DNA from: JBDTMT01 sp033764095
GTDB taxonomy: Bacteria; Desulfobacterota; Binatia; HRBIN30; CADEER01
Length of the DNA stretch: 7,367 nt
Direction: 5' to 3'
NCBI GenBank assembly: GCA_033764095.1
Contig: JANRJF010000142.1
Coordinates: 1-7,367 of the forward strand
Shown: piece by piece, positions 6,744 through 7,367 of the stretch
Position numbering within the stretch: the stretch's first letter is position 1
Layout: each line of letters begins with the position of its first letter
Made by a program: the position numbers and the translations under genes
The notes under the pieces: model-generated
The model's database searches: none
What the model was told of the DNA's origin: nothing
What the model saw: the letters and a program-made list of their open reading frames with translations, nothing else

Positions 6744-7367
6744 CGGACGCCGACTTCATGCGCCTGGCCCTCGCCGAGGGCCGTCGCGCCCTCGGCCGCA
6801 GCAGCTCGCCGGTCGGCGCCGTCGTCGTCGCCAACGGCCGCGTCGTCGGGCGCGGCTACCATCTGCGCGACGGCGCGCCGCACGCCGAGATCGCGGCGCT
6901 GCGCGCCGCCGGCGCCCGCGCCCGCGGCGCGACGCTCTACGTCACGCTCGAGCCGTGCAATCATCACGGGCGCACCGGACCGTGCACCGAGGCCGTGCTG
7001 GCGTCCGGCGTGCGCCGCGTCGTGTTCGGCGCGCGCGACCCCAACCGCGCCGTGCGCGGCGGTGGCGCGGCGCGCCTGCGGCGCGCCGGCCTGGCGGTCG
7101 AGACCGGCGTGGAACCCGCCGGCTGCGCCGAGCTGATCGCCGGCTTCCGCAGCCGCGTGCAGCGCGGCCGTCCGCTGGTCACCCTGAAGCTGGCGGCGAC
7201 GCTCGACGGCCGCATCGCCACGCGCCGCGGCGATGCGCGCTGGATCACCGGGCCGGCGGCGCGCCGCCAGGAGCACGACAGGCGCAACGAGATGGACGCG
7301 GGGATGGTCGGCGCCGGGACCGTGCTGGCCGACGATCCGCGCCACACCACTAGCCGCCGCGGCGCCC
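6737..7367 (+). CDS. ribD: Bifunctional riboflavin biosynthesis protein RibD, 3'-truncated
   Basis: RibD deaminates the diaminopyrimidine made from GTP and then reduces its ribose side chain, steps two and three of riboflavin synthesis. The first 210 residues are present and the frame is open to the window end; about 150-170 residues of the reductase domain should follow. The deaminase domain (about 1-145) has the zinc/catalytic motif HAE (H49, E51) and PCNHHGRTGPC (zinc ligands C74 and C83). The reductase domain begins near 146 with LVTLKLAATLDGRIA (K151), WITG (169-172) and GAGTVLADDP (192-201). The motif normally reading NPxVG is SSPVG here (residues 23-27), and DPNP is DPNR (101-104), so the substrate loop is unusual. 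The GTG start makes a GTGA overlap with nrdR and restores the family-like 'D..FM.LAL' N-terminus; ATG 6758 would cut that off. The ribosome binding site is weak (GGA at 6729). Other rib genes probably follow. Confidence 0.93.
   Translation, partial: MKSDADFMRLALAEGRRALGRSSSPVGAVVVANGRVVGRGYHLRDGAPHAEIAALRAAGARARGATLYVTLEPCNHHGRTGPCTEAVLASGVRRVVFGARDPNRAVRGGGAARLRRAGLAVETGVEPAGCAELIAGFRSRVQRGRPLVTLKLAATLDGRIATRRGDARWITGPAARRQEHDRRNEMDAGMVGAGTVLADDPRHTTSRRGA

Overview
The window is a dense, all plus-strand stretch of very GC-rich bacterial DNA (roughly 70% G+C by eye, with G or C at nearly every third codon position). I read it as chromosomal housekeeping DNA. There is no sign of a mobile element, phage, CRISPR array, tRNA, rRNA or defence system. 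Seven protein genes cover almost everything. The only real intergenic gap is about 109 bases (1500-1608).

Layout. (1) 1-1047 is the C-terminal part of an M16 zinc peptidase whose start lies outside the window. It overlaps by one base with (2) dut, a trimeric-type dUTPase. After the gap comes a purine block: (3) purS, (4) purQ and (5) purL, which encode the three-subunit FGAM synthetase, then (6) purF, the glutamine PRPP amidotransferase that commits PRPP to purine synthesis. purF overlaps (7) nrdR, the ATP/dATP-sensing repressor of ribonucleotide reductase genes. nrdR overlaps (8) ribD, the riboflavin deaminase/reductase, which runs off the right edge. Most junctions are 1- or 4-base stop/start overlaps, so a co-transcribed and translationally coupled unit from purS onward is likely. 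The dut-purS gap is the only obvious place for a promoter. It holds an 8-bp perfect inverted repeat just upstream of the purS ribosome binding site.

Together the genes are about nucleotide supply: dUTP removal, early de novo purine steps, dNTP balance control, and riboflavin made from the purine product GTP. An M16 peptidase followed by dut, and nrdR followed by ribD, are arrangements I associate with Deltaproteobacteria-like lineages (Desulfobacterota, Myxococcota, Binatota and relatives). PurQ and PurL carry motif variants that also resemble actinobacterial enzymes. The lineage call is therefore tentative and needs a homology search.

I did not find a previously undescribed system. The items most worth a second look are the altered substrate-loop motif in RibD, the dyad upstream of purS, and the tight coupling of nrdR to purF.
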